Below, in pieces: positions 1-6,050 of a stretch of 6,632 nt of DNA. How positions within the stretch are numbered: the stretch's first letter is position 1; each line of letters opens with the position of its first letter. This DNA is from Lachnospiraceae bacterium. GTDB taxonomy: Bacteria; Bacillota; Clostridia; Lachnospirales; Lachnospiraceae. The stretch is from positions 1-6,632 of the forward strand of contig JAJQGR010000225.1 of the NCBI GenBank assembly GCA_021200345.1. Direction: 5' to 3'. The position numbers and the translations under genes are program-made. Under the pieces are notes generated by a model, which worked only from the letters and a program-made list of their open reading frames with translations, had not been told where the DNA came from and ran no database searches.

Positions 1-496
1 GGTGGGAATTGCCGCCTCCGGAGTGCAATCCAATGGGTTTTCTCTGGTGCGTAAGGGCTTCGAGAAGACCACGGAGAGCCTGAATACCTATTATGAAGAG
101 CTGGGGGCGACTCTGGGGGATACATTGCTGACGCCTACCCGCATTTATGTAAAGGCTTTAAAGAGCGTGAAGGAGGCCGGTATTACCATCAAGGGCTGCA
201 GTCATATTACCGGCGGCGGATTTTATGAAAATATCCCCCGCATGCTGCCCGAGGGGATCAGAGCCAAAGTGGAAAAGAACAGTTATCCGGTTCCGGCGAT
301 TTTTGGCCTGTTACAGAGAAAGGGCAATATTGCGGAGCAGATGATGTACAATACCTACAATATGGGCCTTGGAATGGTGCTGGCTGTGGATGCGGCGGAC
401 GCGAATGCGGCGGTTAAGGTTCTGCAGGCGGCAGGAGAGAAAGCGTATATCGTGGGCTGCTGTGAAGCGGGAGAGAAGGGTGTGGACCTGTGCTGA
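1..496 (+). CDS. purM: Phosphoribosylformylglycinamidine cyclo-ligase (AIR synthetase), C-terminal half; 5' end outside the window
   Basis: PurM closes the imidazole ring of FGAM using ATP to give AIR, a cytosolic step of de novo purine synthesis. The reading frame is open at the window edge. The 164 visible residues are about half of the usual length of roughly 340, so the start and the N-terminal ATP-binding half are missing. The GTG at base 2 is an internal valine codon, not a start. Visible PurM features are the ASGVQSNGFSLVRK segment (visible residues 5-18), LLTPTRIYVK (42-51), the HITGGGFYENIPR segment of the C-terminal AIRS domain (68-80) and NMGLGMVL (120-127). The stop is TGA at 494-496. 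purN follows after 67 nt on the same strand, which supports an operon. No frameshift or missing motif is seen in this half. Identification is from recognised family motifs and is very secure. Confidence 0.96.
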   Translation, partial: VGIAASGVQSNGFSLVRKGFEKTTESLNTYYEELGATLGDTLLTPTRIYVKALKSVKEAGITIKGCSHITGGGFYENIPRMLPEGIRAKVEKNSYPVPAIFGLLQRKGNIAEQMMYNTYNMGLGMVLAVDAADANAAVKVLQAAGEKAYIVGCCEAGEKGVDLC

Positions 497-551
497 GGCG
501 CGGGAATGAGGCGCTGTGCCGAAGCGGATACAACGGCGCGGACCAGAGGAA

Positions 552-556
552 AGGAG
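552..556 (+). promoter_or_regulatory. Ribosome binding site that fixes the purN start
   Basis: AGGAG within GGAAAGGAG sits 7 nt before the ATG at 564. The alternative in-frame GTG at 516 has no such site and would add 16 residues unlike any PurN N-terminus. The ATG instead begins directly with the MLKIVVCVSGGGTN strand-and-loop typical of the family. Confidence 0.8.
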
Positions 557-563
557 CTCCCTT

Positions 564-1178
564 ATGTTAAAGATAGTAGTGTGTGTGTCCGGCGGAGGCA
601 CCAATCTGCAGGCAATTCTGGATGCCATGGACCAGGGGAAGATTACCAACACTGAGATCATGGCGGTGATCAGCAACAATGCTCACGCAAAGGCCCTGGA
701 CCGGGCCAGGAATCACAACATTCCGGCACTGTGCCTGTCCCCCAGAAGCTATCCGGACCGGGCAGCTTTCAACGAGGCTTTCACAGAGAAGATGAAAGAG
801 CTTTCTCCGGATCTGATCGTGCTGGCAGGCTTTCTGGTGGCCATTCCTCCGGCCATGGTGGACGCTTTTGAGGGGCGGATCATCAATATCCACCCGGCGC
901 TGATTCCTTCTTTCTGCGGCGTGGGCTATTATGGCCTGCACGTGCATGAAAAGGCGCTGGAGTACGGCGTCAAGGTGACCGGAGCGACTGTGCATTTCGT
1001 GGACAAAGGAATGGATACCGGCAGGATTATTTCTCAGAAAGCCGTGTATGTGCAGGAGGGAGATACACCGGAGGTATTACAGAGACGTGTGATGGAGGAG
1101 GCGGAGTGGGTATTGCTGCCTCAGGCCATTGACGATATCGCCAACGGCAGGATACCGCTGCCGGAAAAGAAAGTATGA
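564..1178 (+). CDS. purN: Phosphoribosylglycinamide formyltransferase (GAR transformylase)
   Basis: PurN transfers a formyl group from 10-formyl-tetrahydrofolate to GAR, giving FGAR. The product is 204 residues, normal for the family. The N-terminal phosphate-binding loop SGGGTNLQ is at residues 9-16. The catalytic triad known from E. coli (Asn106, His108, Asp144) aligns with N108 and H110 in NIHPALIPSF and D151 in VDKGMDTG. After HPALIPSFCG there is a five-residue insertion (VGYYG) relative to the E. coli enzyme, before the LHVHEKAL helix. From memory this form is common in clostridial PurN. The start at 564 is chosen from the ribosome binding site and the family N-terminus. The gene lies 67 nt after purM and 68 nt before purD, all on the same strand, so co-transcription is expected. 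The folate-dependent PurN is used here; whether a formate-dependent PurT exists elsewhere cannot be seen. Confidence 0.96.
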   Translation: MLKIVVCVSGGGTNLQAILDAMDQGKITNTEIMAVISNNAHAKALDRARNHNIPALCLSPRSYPDRAAFNEAFTEKMKELSPDLIVLAGFLVAIPPAMVDAFEGRIINIHPALIPSFCGVGYYGLHVHEKALEYGVKVTGATVHFVDKGMDTGRIISQKAVYVQEGDTPEVLQRRVMEEAEWVLLPQAIDDIANGRIPLPEKKV

Positions 1179-1246
1179 CAGTAAGAACTGTACCATAACT
1201 GCAAAATCCGGAAAGCTGATATGACAACGGAAGATGGGAGAGAAAA

Positions 1247-2518
1247 ATGAAAGTGCTGATTGTAGGCGGCGGCGGCAGAGAGCATGCCATCGCCATGAGT
1301 GTGGCAAAGAGTAAGAGAGTGACGAAGATTTACTGCGCGCCCGGGAATGCCGGCATCGCGCAGATCGCGGAGTGTGTGCCCATCGGCGCCATGGAGTTTG
1401 ATGCTCTGGCGGCCTTTGCAAAGGAAAAGGAAATCGATCTGGCCATTGTGGGAATGGACGATCCCCTGGTGGGCGGTCTGGTGGATGTCTTTGAGAAAAA
1501 CGGCATCCGTGCTTTCGGGCCGAAAGCCAACGCGGCCATTCTGGAGGGCAGCAAGGCCTTTTCCAAGGATCTGATGAAAAAATATCACATTCCTACCGCG
1601 GCTTATGAGACGTTCGATGATCCGGATGCCGCGCTTGCCTATCTTCAGACAGCCAGAATGCCCATCGTGCTGAAAGCTGACGGGCTGGCGCTGGGCAAGG
1701 GCGTGCTGATCTGCAATACCCTTGAGGAGGCCCAGGCGGGCGTGAAGACCATTATGCTGGACAAGCAGTTTGGCAGCGCCGGCAATCACATGGTGGTGGA
1801 GGAGTTTATGACCGGCAGGGAGGTCAGTGTGCTTTCCTTTGTGGATGGGAAGACCATTAAGACCATGACCAGCGCTCAGGATCACAAGCGGGCCGGAGAC
1901 GGCGACACCGGATTAAACACCGGCGGCATGGGCACCTTCTCCCCCAGTCCTTTCTATACCAGGGAAATTGACGCGATTTGTCAGGAGACCATTTATAAGC
2001 CAACTGTGGCTGCCATGGCGGCGGAGGGCAGACCGTTCAAAGGCATTATTTTCTTCGGCCTGATGCTGACCGCGGACGGACCGAAGGTACTGGAGTATAA
2101 CGCCCGTTTCGGAGATCCCGAGGCCCAGGTGGTGCTGCCCAGGATGGAAAATGACATTGTTGAAGTGATGGAGGCCTGCATTGACGGTACGCTGGATCAG
2201 ATTGACCTGAAATTTGCGGACAACGCGGCGGTCTGCGTAGTGTTGGCCAGCGACGGTTACCCGGTACATTATGAAAAGGGAAAGCTGATGAAAGGCTTTG
2301 AGAATTTTGAGGGGAAAGAGGATTATTTCTGTTTCCACGCGGGGACCAAAGCGACGGATCAGGGCATTGTCACCAACGGCGGCAGAGTGGTAGGGATCAC
2401 GGCCACCGGCGCGGACTTAAAGGAAGCCCGCGCGAAAGCCTATCAGGCCACAGAGTGGATTGATTTTGAGGGAAAGTATATGCGCCACGATATTGGGGCG
2501 GCGATTTATGAAGCCTGA
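1247..2518 (+). CDS. purD: Phosphoribosylamine-glycine ligase (GAR synthetase)
   Basis: PurD joins phosphoribosylamine and glycine with ATP to make GAR, the substrate of PurN. The product is 423 residues, the usual full length. It has the N-terminal VLIVGGGGREHAIA motif (residues 3-16), the ATP-grasp segment VLKADGLALGKGV (141-153), the GDTGLNTGGMGTFSP loop (219-233) and the family signature RFGDPEAQ (287-294) inside EYNARFGDPEAQVVLPRM. The C-terminal domain continues to AIYEA with no truncation. The start ATG has GGGAG at 1236-1240, six nt upstream. In the N-terminal domain the segment GMDDPLVGGLVD (69-80) carries DDP where many orthologues have an E-containing form, a conservative change. 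No purH lies between purN and purD, which differs from the B. subtilis order. This appears to be the last gene of the purine operon in this window, because the next gene converges from the opposite strand. Confidence 0.97.
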   Translation: MKVLIVGGGGREHAIAMSVAKSKRVTKIYCAPGNAGIAQIAECVPIGAMEFDALAAFAKEKEIDLAIVGMDDPLVGGLVDVFEKNGIRAFGPKANAAILEGSKAFSKDLMKKYHIPTAAYETFDDPDAALAYLQTARMPIVLKADGLALGKGVLICNTLEEAQAGVKTIMLDKQFGSAGNHMVVEEFMTGREVSVLSFVDGKTIKTMTSAQDHKRAGDGDTGLNTGGMGTFSPSPFYTREIDAICQETIYKPTVAAMAAEGRPFKGIIFFGLMLTADGPKVLEYNARFGDPEAQVVLPRMENDIVEVMEACIDGTLDQIDLKFADNAAVCVVLASDGYPVHYEKGKLMKGFENFEGKEDYFCFHAGTKATDQGIVTNGGRVVGITATGADLKEARAKAYQATEWIDFEGKYMRHDIGAAIYEA

Positions 2519-2528
2519 TTTTCAGGCT
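2512..2528. terminator. Short hairpin over the purD stop; possible weak terminator between convergent genes
   Basis: AGCCTGA and TCAGGCT form a perfect 7-bp stem with a 3-nt loop. The left arm contains the purD stop codon (2516-2518). A GC-rich stretch with a second 4-bp stem (TGCC 2528-2531, GGCA 2536-2539) follows. There is no T-run on either strand right after the stems, so it is not a canonical Rho-independent terminator. It could still slow RNA polymerase or protect the 3' end in the 24-nt gap between the tail-to-tail genes. Confidence 0.35.
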
Positions 2529-2542
2529 GCCCCGCGGCAACC

Positions 2543-3694
2543 TCACTGAGAGACAAAAAAGGTCAGCGCGGTGGGGGCAGGCTGTGTTCCGCAAACCTCT
2601 GTGGAGGTAAGCGTACCGTTTTCCTCTATTCGAAATACGTCTATTTCCCCGTTTTTCAGGGCGGCGGTGACTAGATAGCGGCCATTGGGGGAAACAGCGG
2701 CGGCTCTTGGCCATTCTCTTTCCATGGCAAGGGCCTGCAAAAGGGTCATTTCTCCCTTGTCTTCTAATTTCAGAATGGATATCATTGGCGGGCGATGAAC
2801 CAGAGTATAGAGGTATCGCCCGTCTTTTGATATGCAAAAGCCCTGCATATCCACTCCCCGCGGAGAACAGGGGATATTGTCCGGCAGAATGCTGCATTCG
2901 GATACGGCTGTGATATCTCCGTTTTCTGTGTAGGCATAAGAGCGCACAAACCGGCAAATCTCATGATTGACGTAGAAATAAGGTTCCCTGGGATGATACA
3001 GCATATACCTGGGTCCGCTGCCGGTGGGAAGCTGAAGAGGCTTTTGACAAAGCTCCAGCTTCCCATTTTTGATTTTGTAAAAACAGGCAGTGTCATTGCC
3101 CTTGTCCACCACGCCAAAAAGCTTTCCGGAGGGACTTCGGGTGATGGAATGAGGATGAGCGCAAAGCTGTTTTTTGGATGGACCGTCTCCGGTGTGTTTT
3201 TTTACATCCAGAATTTCGCCAAAGCTTCCGTCGGTGTGAAGACTGATCAGCTCTACGGCGGAATCGCTGGGGATCACCTTTGCATAGTATTTTCCGTGAA
3301 TATCTTTTTCTACCGTTGTGGCGAAGCTTTGCGCGGAGTGATTGGCCACCAGCAGATAGCTTCCCGTTTCATCCAGCTCCAGATAACAGGGATTGGGGCA
3401 CAGAGTATCTATATACCCCAGAGCTGCCAGATCCCCTGTCTCAGGGTTCACGCGGAACGCATAGACGCGTCCGCCGCCGCCTGCGCGGCAGGCAGGATTA
3501 TGTTCCGTTTCATTGGCAAAATAGATCGTATTGTTGCTGTAATTGATACAGGTAACGCCAAATGAGATGCTCTCATCGATCATTTTTGAAAATGTAAGGG
3601 CTCCGGTTTGCTGATCGAACTGATAAAGCCCGATGCCCGGGGAACCTCCAAATTCATCCCAATTACTTACATACATGAAAACCTTTCCTGACAT
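2543..3694 (-). CDS. Lactonase family protein, seven-bladed beta-propeller (6-phosphogluconolactonase-like)
   Basis: The 383-residue product resembles the propeller lactonase family (Lactonase, PF10282; includes E. coli YbhE/Pgl and muconate cycloisomerase-like proteins). The family hydrolyses sugar or muconate-type lactones, but many members have unknown substrates. Visible family traits are repeated beta-blades of the type 'SPNGRYLVTAALKNGEIDVFRI' in pattern (residues 335-356), an AHPHSITRSPSGKLFGVVDKG segment (about 179-199) matching the usual PHSV-DPdGrf-vpDlG region, and GSGPRYMLYHP (225-235) matching the conserved GxGPRH-HP motif. There is no signal peptide or membrane segment, so it should be cytosolic. 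The start has AGGAGG at 3709-3704, nine nt upstream. The gene lies 29 nt downstream of the opine-dehydrogenase-like gene on the same strand, suggesting one mRNA. A role in the pentose phosphate pathway is possible, but context favours a lactone made by the neighbouring enzymes. The fold call is firm and the substrate is unknown. Confidence 0.82.
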   Translation of the reverse strand: MSGKVFMYVSNWDEFGGSPGIGLYQFDQQTGALTFSKMIDESISFGVTCINYSNNTIYFANETEHNPACRAGGGGRVYAFRVNPETGDLAALGYIDTLCPNPCYLELDETGSYLLVANHSAQSFATTVEKDIHGKYYAKVIPSDSAVELISLHTDGSFGEILDVKKHTGDGPSKKQLCAHPHSITRSPSGKLFGVVDKGNDTACFYKIKNGKLELCQKPLQLPTGSGPRYMLYHPREPYFYVNHEICRFVRSYAYTENGDITAVSECSILPDNIPCSPRGVDMQGFCISKDGRYLYTLVHRPPMISILKLEDKGEMTLLQALAMEREWPRAAAVSPNGRYLVTAALKNGEIDVFRIEENGTLTSTEVCGTQPAPTALTFFVSQ

Positions 3695-3723
3695 GTACCC
3701 ATCCCTCCTGTGAAGCTGTAAAA

Positions 3724-4794
3724 TTAAGCGATTTTCGCAAAGATCTCTTCCAGTGTCATGGACTCGTCGAAGCCCAGATTTTCCAGGGTGCGTCCCTCTT
3801 TTAAATAATCTCTGCCATTGATGGCACCTGCAATGGTCAAAAGGGAGGTCATCAGAGGCATTTCAAATCCCAGTCTGCGTCCCATGGATACAGCCAGAGC
3901 ACCGCCGCAGCTGCAGTCTTCATTCAGGTAGCGGTGATTGACAGCGTAGGGACCGTCCATGTAATCGCGGAAATAATGATTCTCAGGATGATCCTGGGGA
4001 TGAAGCAGCTTGTCGATCATTCCCATGTTATTCAGGTGTTCTGTGAAACCGCAGGCTTCGATCACCTGAAGACGTTCTTCGCGGATCTTTGCGGTAAGAG
4101 TCACTGTGGAAGGCGTAAAGGCGTATTTGAAAAGAGAGAATTCATTCTGCTGATGATCAATGGCTGTGGCGGAGAGTAAGGTGCTGCCGATATGCATGAT
4201 CACATTTCCCGCCTCCAGGGTGCCTTCAAGGACATTTTTGCCGGCCTTGAAATGGCAGGGGCCTTCCATAGCCTCAATGGCACGCTGTGTGTCTGAAGCC
4301 GGCAGTGAGGAAATCAGTCCGCCTGCGCCGCGGAACATACCGACGGTCACCTCCGCCTGGTCGGACAGACGGCAGGGGCAGAAGTTCCCTTCTTTTTCGC
4401 TGACAGTTACATCGGCGCTTATGTTCATTTCTTTAAAAACCCTGCGGAAGATGAAAGATCCCAGGTTGCCGGGCATGATTAAAATGTGCTGGCCGTCATG
4501 AAGGTATGGAGCGATGACACGGGCCACCTCCTCGTGTCGGTCTGACATGACGTCCACAAAAATAACCTCCGCTTCGGGAATTGCCTCTGCGGGGTTCATG
4601 GTGACTTTGCGGGGCGTACCAAAGCCCCGGATGGCGCCGCGCATCAGAATGCCGCCTGCCTGAGTCACACTGTTGAGAATAGATGCGTAGGCCTCGCTGT
4701 CATAGAGAGTAACATCCAGACCAAGCATGGAAAAATATCCGGCCGCGGTGAGTCCGGTAGCTCCACCGCCGATAACTGTCAGTTTTTGGAACAT
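3724..4794 (-). CDS. Opine dehydrogenase-like NAD(P)-dependent oxidoreductase (octopine/nopaline dehydrogenase family)
   Basis: Enzymes of this family reductively join an amino acid and a 2-oxo acid, or reverse the reaction, using NAD(P)H. The 356-residue product starts with a Rossmann fold: VIGGGATGLTAAGY (residues 7-20) with the glycine motif at 9-14, and LYDSE at the end of the second strand. The acidic D32 there hints at NAD(H) rather than NADP(H), by inference. H201 in NVIMHIGSTLLSA corresponds in pattern to the proposed catalytic histidine of N-(1-D-carboxylethyl)-L-norvaline dehydrogenase. The C-terminal helical domain (PF02317) is shown by NHRYLNED (286-293) and EGRTLENLG (333-341). 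Unusual points are two CxC pairs, C139/C141 and C294/C296, the second where relatives often have VPYG. AAGGAGG at 4809-4803 precedes the ATG by 8 nt. It is the first gene of a likely operon with the lactonase gene. The true substrate is unknown; a 2-hydroxyacid or ketopantoate-reductase-like reaction is an alternative. Confidence 0.82.
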   Translation of the reverse strand: MFQKLTVIGGGATGLTAAGYFSMLGLDVTLYDSEAYASILNSVTQAGGILMRGAIRGFGTPRKVTMNPAEAIPEAEVIFVDVMSDRHEEVARVIAPYLHDGQHILIMPGNLGSFIFRRVFKEMNISADVTVSEKEGNFCPCRLSDQAEVTVGMFRGAGGLISSLPASDTQRAIEAMEGPCHFKAGKNVLEGTLEAGNVIMHIGSTLLSATAIDHQQNEFSLFKYAFTPSTVTLTAKIREERLQVIEACGFTEHLNNMGMIDKLLHPQDHPENHYFRDYMDGPYAVNHRYLNEDCSCGGALAVSMGRRLGFEMPLMTSLLTIAGAINGRDYLKEGRTLENLGFDESMTLEEIFAKIA

Positions 4795-4826
4795 GGCAAA
4801 TGCCTCCTTATCCGTTTTTACTGATT

Positions 4827-4855
4827 ATTCTATCTTTAAAAACAGGGATTCACAA
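4827..4855 (-). promoter_or_regulatory. Predicted sigma-A-type promoter of the opine dehydrogenase-lactonase operon
   Basis: Read on the minus strand, TTGTGA (4855-4850) is followed by a 17-nt spacer and TAGAAT (4832-4827). The matches are 4/6 and 5/6 to the consensus boxes. Transcription would begin near 4820, giving a leader of about 26 nt that contains the AAGGAGG site. The -35 box touches the long palindrome at 4856-4908. The imperfect -35 fits a promoter that needs an activator. Confidence 0.6.
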
Positions 4856-4908
4856 ATGGCTATTTCTGGTATCCGGCAGCATAAAAACGGATGGCAGAGA
4901 ATAGCCAT
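4856..4908. repeat. Long imperfect palindrome upstream of the opine dehydrogenase promoter; candidate operator or terminator
   Basis: Three paired blocks are nested: ATGGCTATT (4856-4864) with AATAGCCAT (4900-4908), TCTG (4865-4868) with CAGA (4895-4898), and ATCCG (4871-4875) with CGGAT (4888-4892). They are separated by one bulged G and a 2x2 internal loop, and the terminal loop is 12 nt. This gives 18 pairs in 53 nt. On the + strand eight T residues follow at 4911-4918, which is the shape of an intrinsic terminator, but no + strand gene precedes it. On the minus strand it lies after the lysR stop and is followed only by TTTG, so it would be a weak terminator for lysR. Its centre is about 62 bp upstream of the predicted start of the dehydrogenase transcript, a typical activator position. 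A mobile-element remnant is another possibility. Confidence 0.6.
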
Positions 4909-4975
4909 CATTTTTTTTGAGAGCCGATAACAACAAGTACGATTTCAATTGCTTTCCTGATTTTAATATAATGAA

Positions 4976-5914
4976 TTACAGAAGAGACGGAAGCTCAAGG
5001 GCATTGAAATAATCCCGGATATTCTCCACCAGGAGCTTTTCAAGATAGTTCAGGTTTTTGTTATGGCGGCGGATCATACATATATCGATTTGATTCATGT
5101 TGTCCATTTCAGTGACAGGAATGGCTGCAAACTCTTTTGGATTCAGCTGGGTAGCCACCAGATAGCCTGTGAAAAGCGCCACCATATTCTGATGACGTAC
5201 CGCGCGGCAGGCCGACTCAATGTTGGGAAATACCGTATAGGACAGTTTTTGTCTGTCGTAGTGGGAGAAAAGGGATTCCACCTCCCCCACTTTATAAAAG
5301 TCTTTCACGGAGGCCACAGTCACCGGCGGAAGCGATGAAGGAGTGACTGTAGAAATATTGGCCAGGGGATGGTCGCGTCCCACGCAGAGATAGAAGGAGT
5401 CACTGCGAAGAGACTCTAAAAGAAGGCCGTTCTTTTTCAACTGGTTTGAGAGAGAGGGCTGTTCCTCCGGATGGATGTGGGTAATTCCGATATTGGCCTC
5501 ATTGTCAATCAGGCGTGAGATGACCTGAAACCGGGGGCAGGAATCCAGAATCAGGGAACTGTTGGGGGAGACAGCGTGGATTCTTTCACTCAGGGAGACA
5601 GGCAGGGCGACGCTGAAGGTAGTAGAGAAAAGGACTGTGGCAGGGTAGGAAATCCCGCTGCTTTTATCCTTTAGCTGAAGGATTTCATCATACTTGACCA
5701 GAATTTCCTCTGCGATGCATAAAAGCTCGTTGCCCGCGGCTGTGGGATAGACACCTTTGGAAGTGCGCTGGAAGATCACAAACCCCAGCTCATTTTCAAC
5801 GGACTTGACGACTGCGCTTAAGGTGGTTTGTCCCATATACAGATTTTTGGCTGCGGAAGAAATAGAGTGTTGACGGTTAATTTCAATCAGATAGCGAAAA
5901 TATTCCAGTTTCAT
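4976..5914 (-). CDS. LysR-family transcriptional regulator
   Basis: The 312-residue product has the standard LysR length and layout. The N-terminal winged helix-turn-helix spans residues 1-60, with the recognition region at about 17-38 (AAKNLYMGQTTLSAVVKSVE) followed by LGFVIFQRTSKGVYPTAAG, the usual wing. A linker helix runs to about residue 85. The effector-binding domain starts near 92 (ATVLFSTTFSVALP) and contains NIGITH and LCVGRDHPLA, as expected for a periplasmic-binding-protein-like fold. The ligand cannot be read from the sequence. AAGGGA lies 11 nt before the start, a weak site that suits low-level expression. The gene diverges from the MmgE/PrpD gene across 136 nt, the classic arrangement for a LysR regulator and its target. 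It also precedes the dehydrogenase-lactonase pair on the same strand, separated by 181 nt with its own promoter. Control of both flanks is therefore likely but inferred. Confidence 0.93.
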   Translation of the reverse strand: MKLEYFRYLIEINRQHSISSAAKNLYMGQTTLSAVVKSVENELGFVIFQRTSKGVYPTAAGNELLCIAEEILVKYDEILQLKDKSSGISYPATVLFSTTFSVALPVSLSERIHAVSPNSSLILDSCPRFQVISRLIDNEANIGITHIHPEEQPSLSNQLKKNGLLLESLRSDSFYLCVGRDHPLANISTVTPSSLPPVTVASVKDFYKVGEVESLFSHYDRQKLSYTVFPNIESACRAVRHQNMVALFTGYLVATQLNPKEFAAIPVTEMDNMNQIDICMIRRHNKNLNYLEKLLVENIRDYFNALELPSLL

Positions 5915-5935
5915 AATGGACCCGTTCCCTTGAGA

Positions 5936-5978
5936 GCGGCAGTCATGCCGGTGAGAAAATAACAGAGAATTCTGCCGC
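5936..5978. repeat. Nested CGGCA/TGCCG inverted repeats in the lysR-mmgE/prpD gap; candidate LysR operator
   Basis: CGGCA (5937-5941) and TGCCG (5946-5950) form a perfect 5-bp inverted repeat with a 4-nt spacer. GCGGCAG (5936-5942) also pairs perfectly with CTGCCGC (5972-5978) across 29 nt. A perfect 8-bp palindrome AGAATTCT (5966-5973) lies inside, overlapping the last arm. LysR proteins bind two such sites as tetramers, so a two-site operator is plausible. The arms are short, so chance cannot be excluded. Confidence 0.4.
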
Positions 5979-5998
5979 GCTTACTTATTACAACTTTA

Positions 5999-6004
5999 TA
6001 TACT
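5999..6004 (+). promoter_or_regulatory. Predicted -10 box of the MmgE/PrpD gene promoter
   Basis: TATACT matches five of six consensus bases and lies 46 nt before the ATG at 6051. No good -35 box is found at 16-18 bp spacing; this region is GC-rich (GCCGCGC). A promoter lacking a -35 box and preceded by inverted repeats is what an activator-dependent LysR target often looks like. The call is tentative because the region is A/T-rich. Confidence 0.35.
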
Positions 6005-6028
6005 AACATATTTTAAAAATAAAAACAA
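6000..6028 (-). promoter_or_regulatory. Predicted promoter of the lysR gene
   Basis: On the minus strand TTGTTT (6028-6023), a 17-nt spacer and TAGTAT (6005-6000) resemble a sigma-A promoter. Each box matches four of six bases. It overlaps the -10 box predicted for the divergent gene, so the two promoters would compete. The lysR leader would be about 80 nt and would include the CGGCA/TGCCG repeats, allowing autoregulation. Confidence 0.3.
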
Positions 6029-6050
6029 TGAAGGAAGGGAGAAAATCAAT

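Noticed and set aside
516..563. Upstream GTG that would extend PurN by 16 residues
   Set aside because: It has no ribosome site, while the ATG at 564 has AGGAG at good distance and starts exactly at the family N-terminus.
497..563. Gap between purM and purN searched for a small gene or RNA element
   Set aside because: Only short GGCGC-type repeats and the purN ribosome site are seen; an ATG at 506 is out of frame with purN and has no ribosome site.
1174..1197. Hairpin TATG-ACAGT / ACTGT-CATA just after purN
   Set aside because: The stem is A/T-rich, bulged and has no T-run; it does not look like a terminator, and purD continues in the same direction.
1221..1250. Nine-codon frame overlapping the purD start (ATGA overlap), possible leader peptide
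   Set aside because: Very short, with no notable amino-acid content and no attenuator hairpin; chance is the simpler explanation.
1121..1885. Long antisense open frame (254 codons) opposite purN and purD
   Set aside because: Its codons mirror the purD frame, the translation is rich in His/Arg/Gln without domain features, and no ribosome site is seen.
2963..3565. 200-codon + strand open frame opposite the lactonase gene
   Set aside because: It lies wholly within the well-supported lactonase gene on the other strand and shows no recognisable family motif.
4944..4972. + strand promoter-like TTCAAT-N17-TATAAT pointing into lysR antisense
   Set aside because: The -10 box is perfect but the -35 matches only three bases, the region is A/T-rich, and no + strand gene follows.
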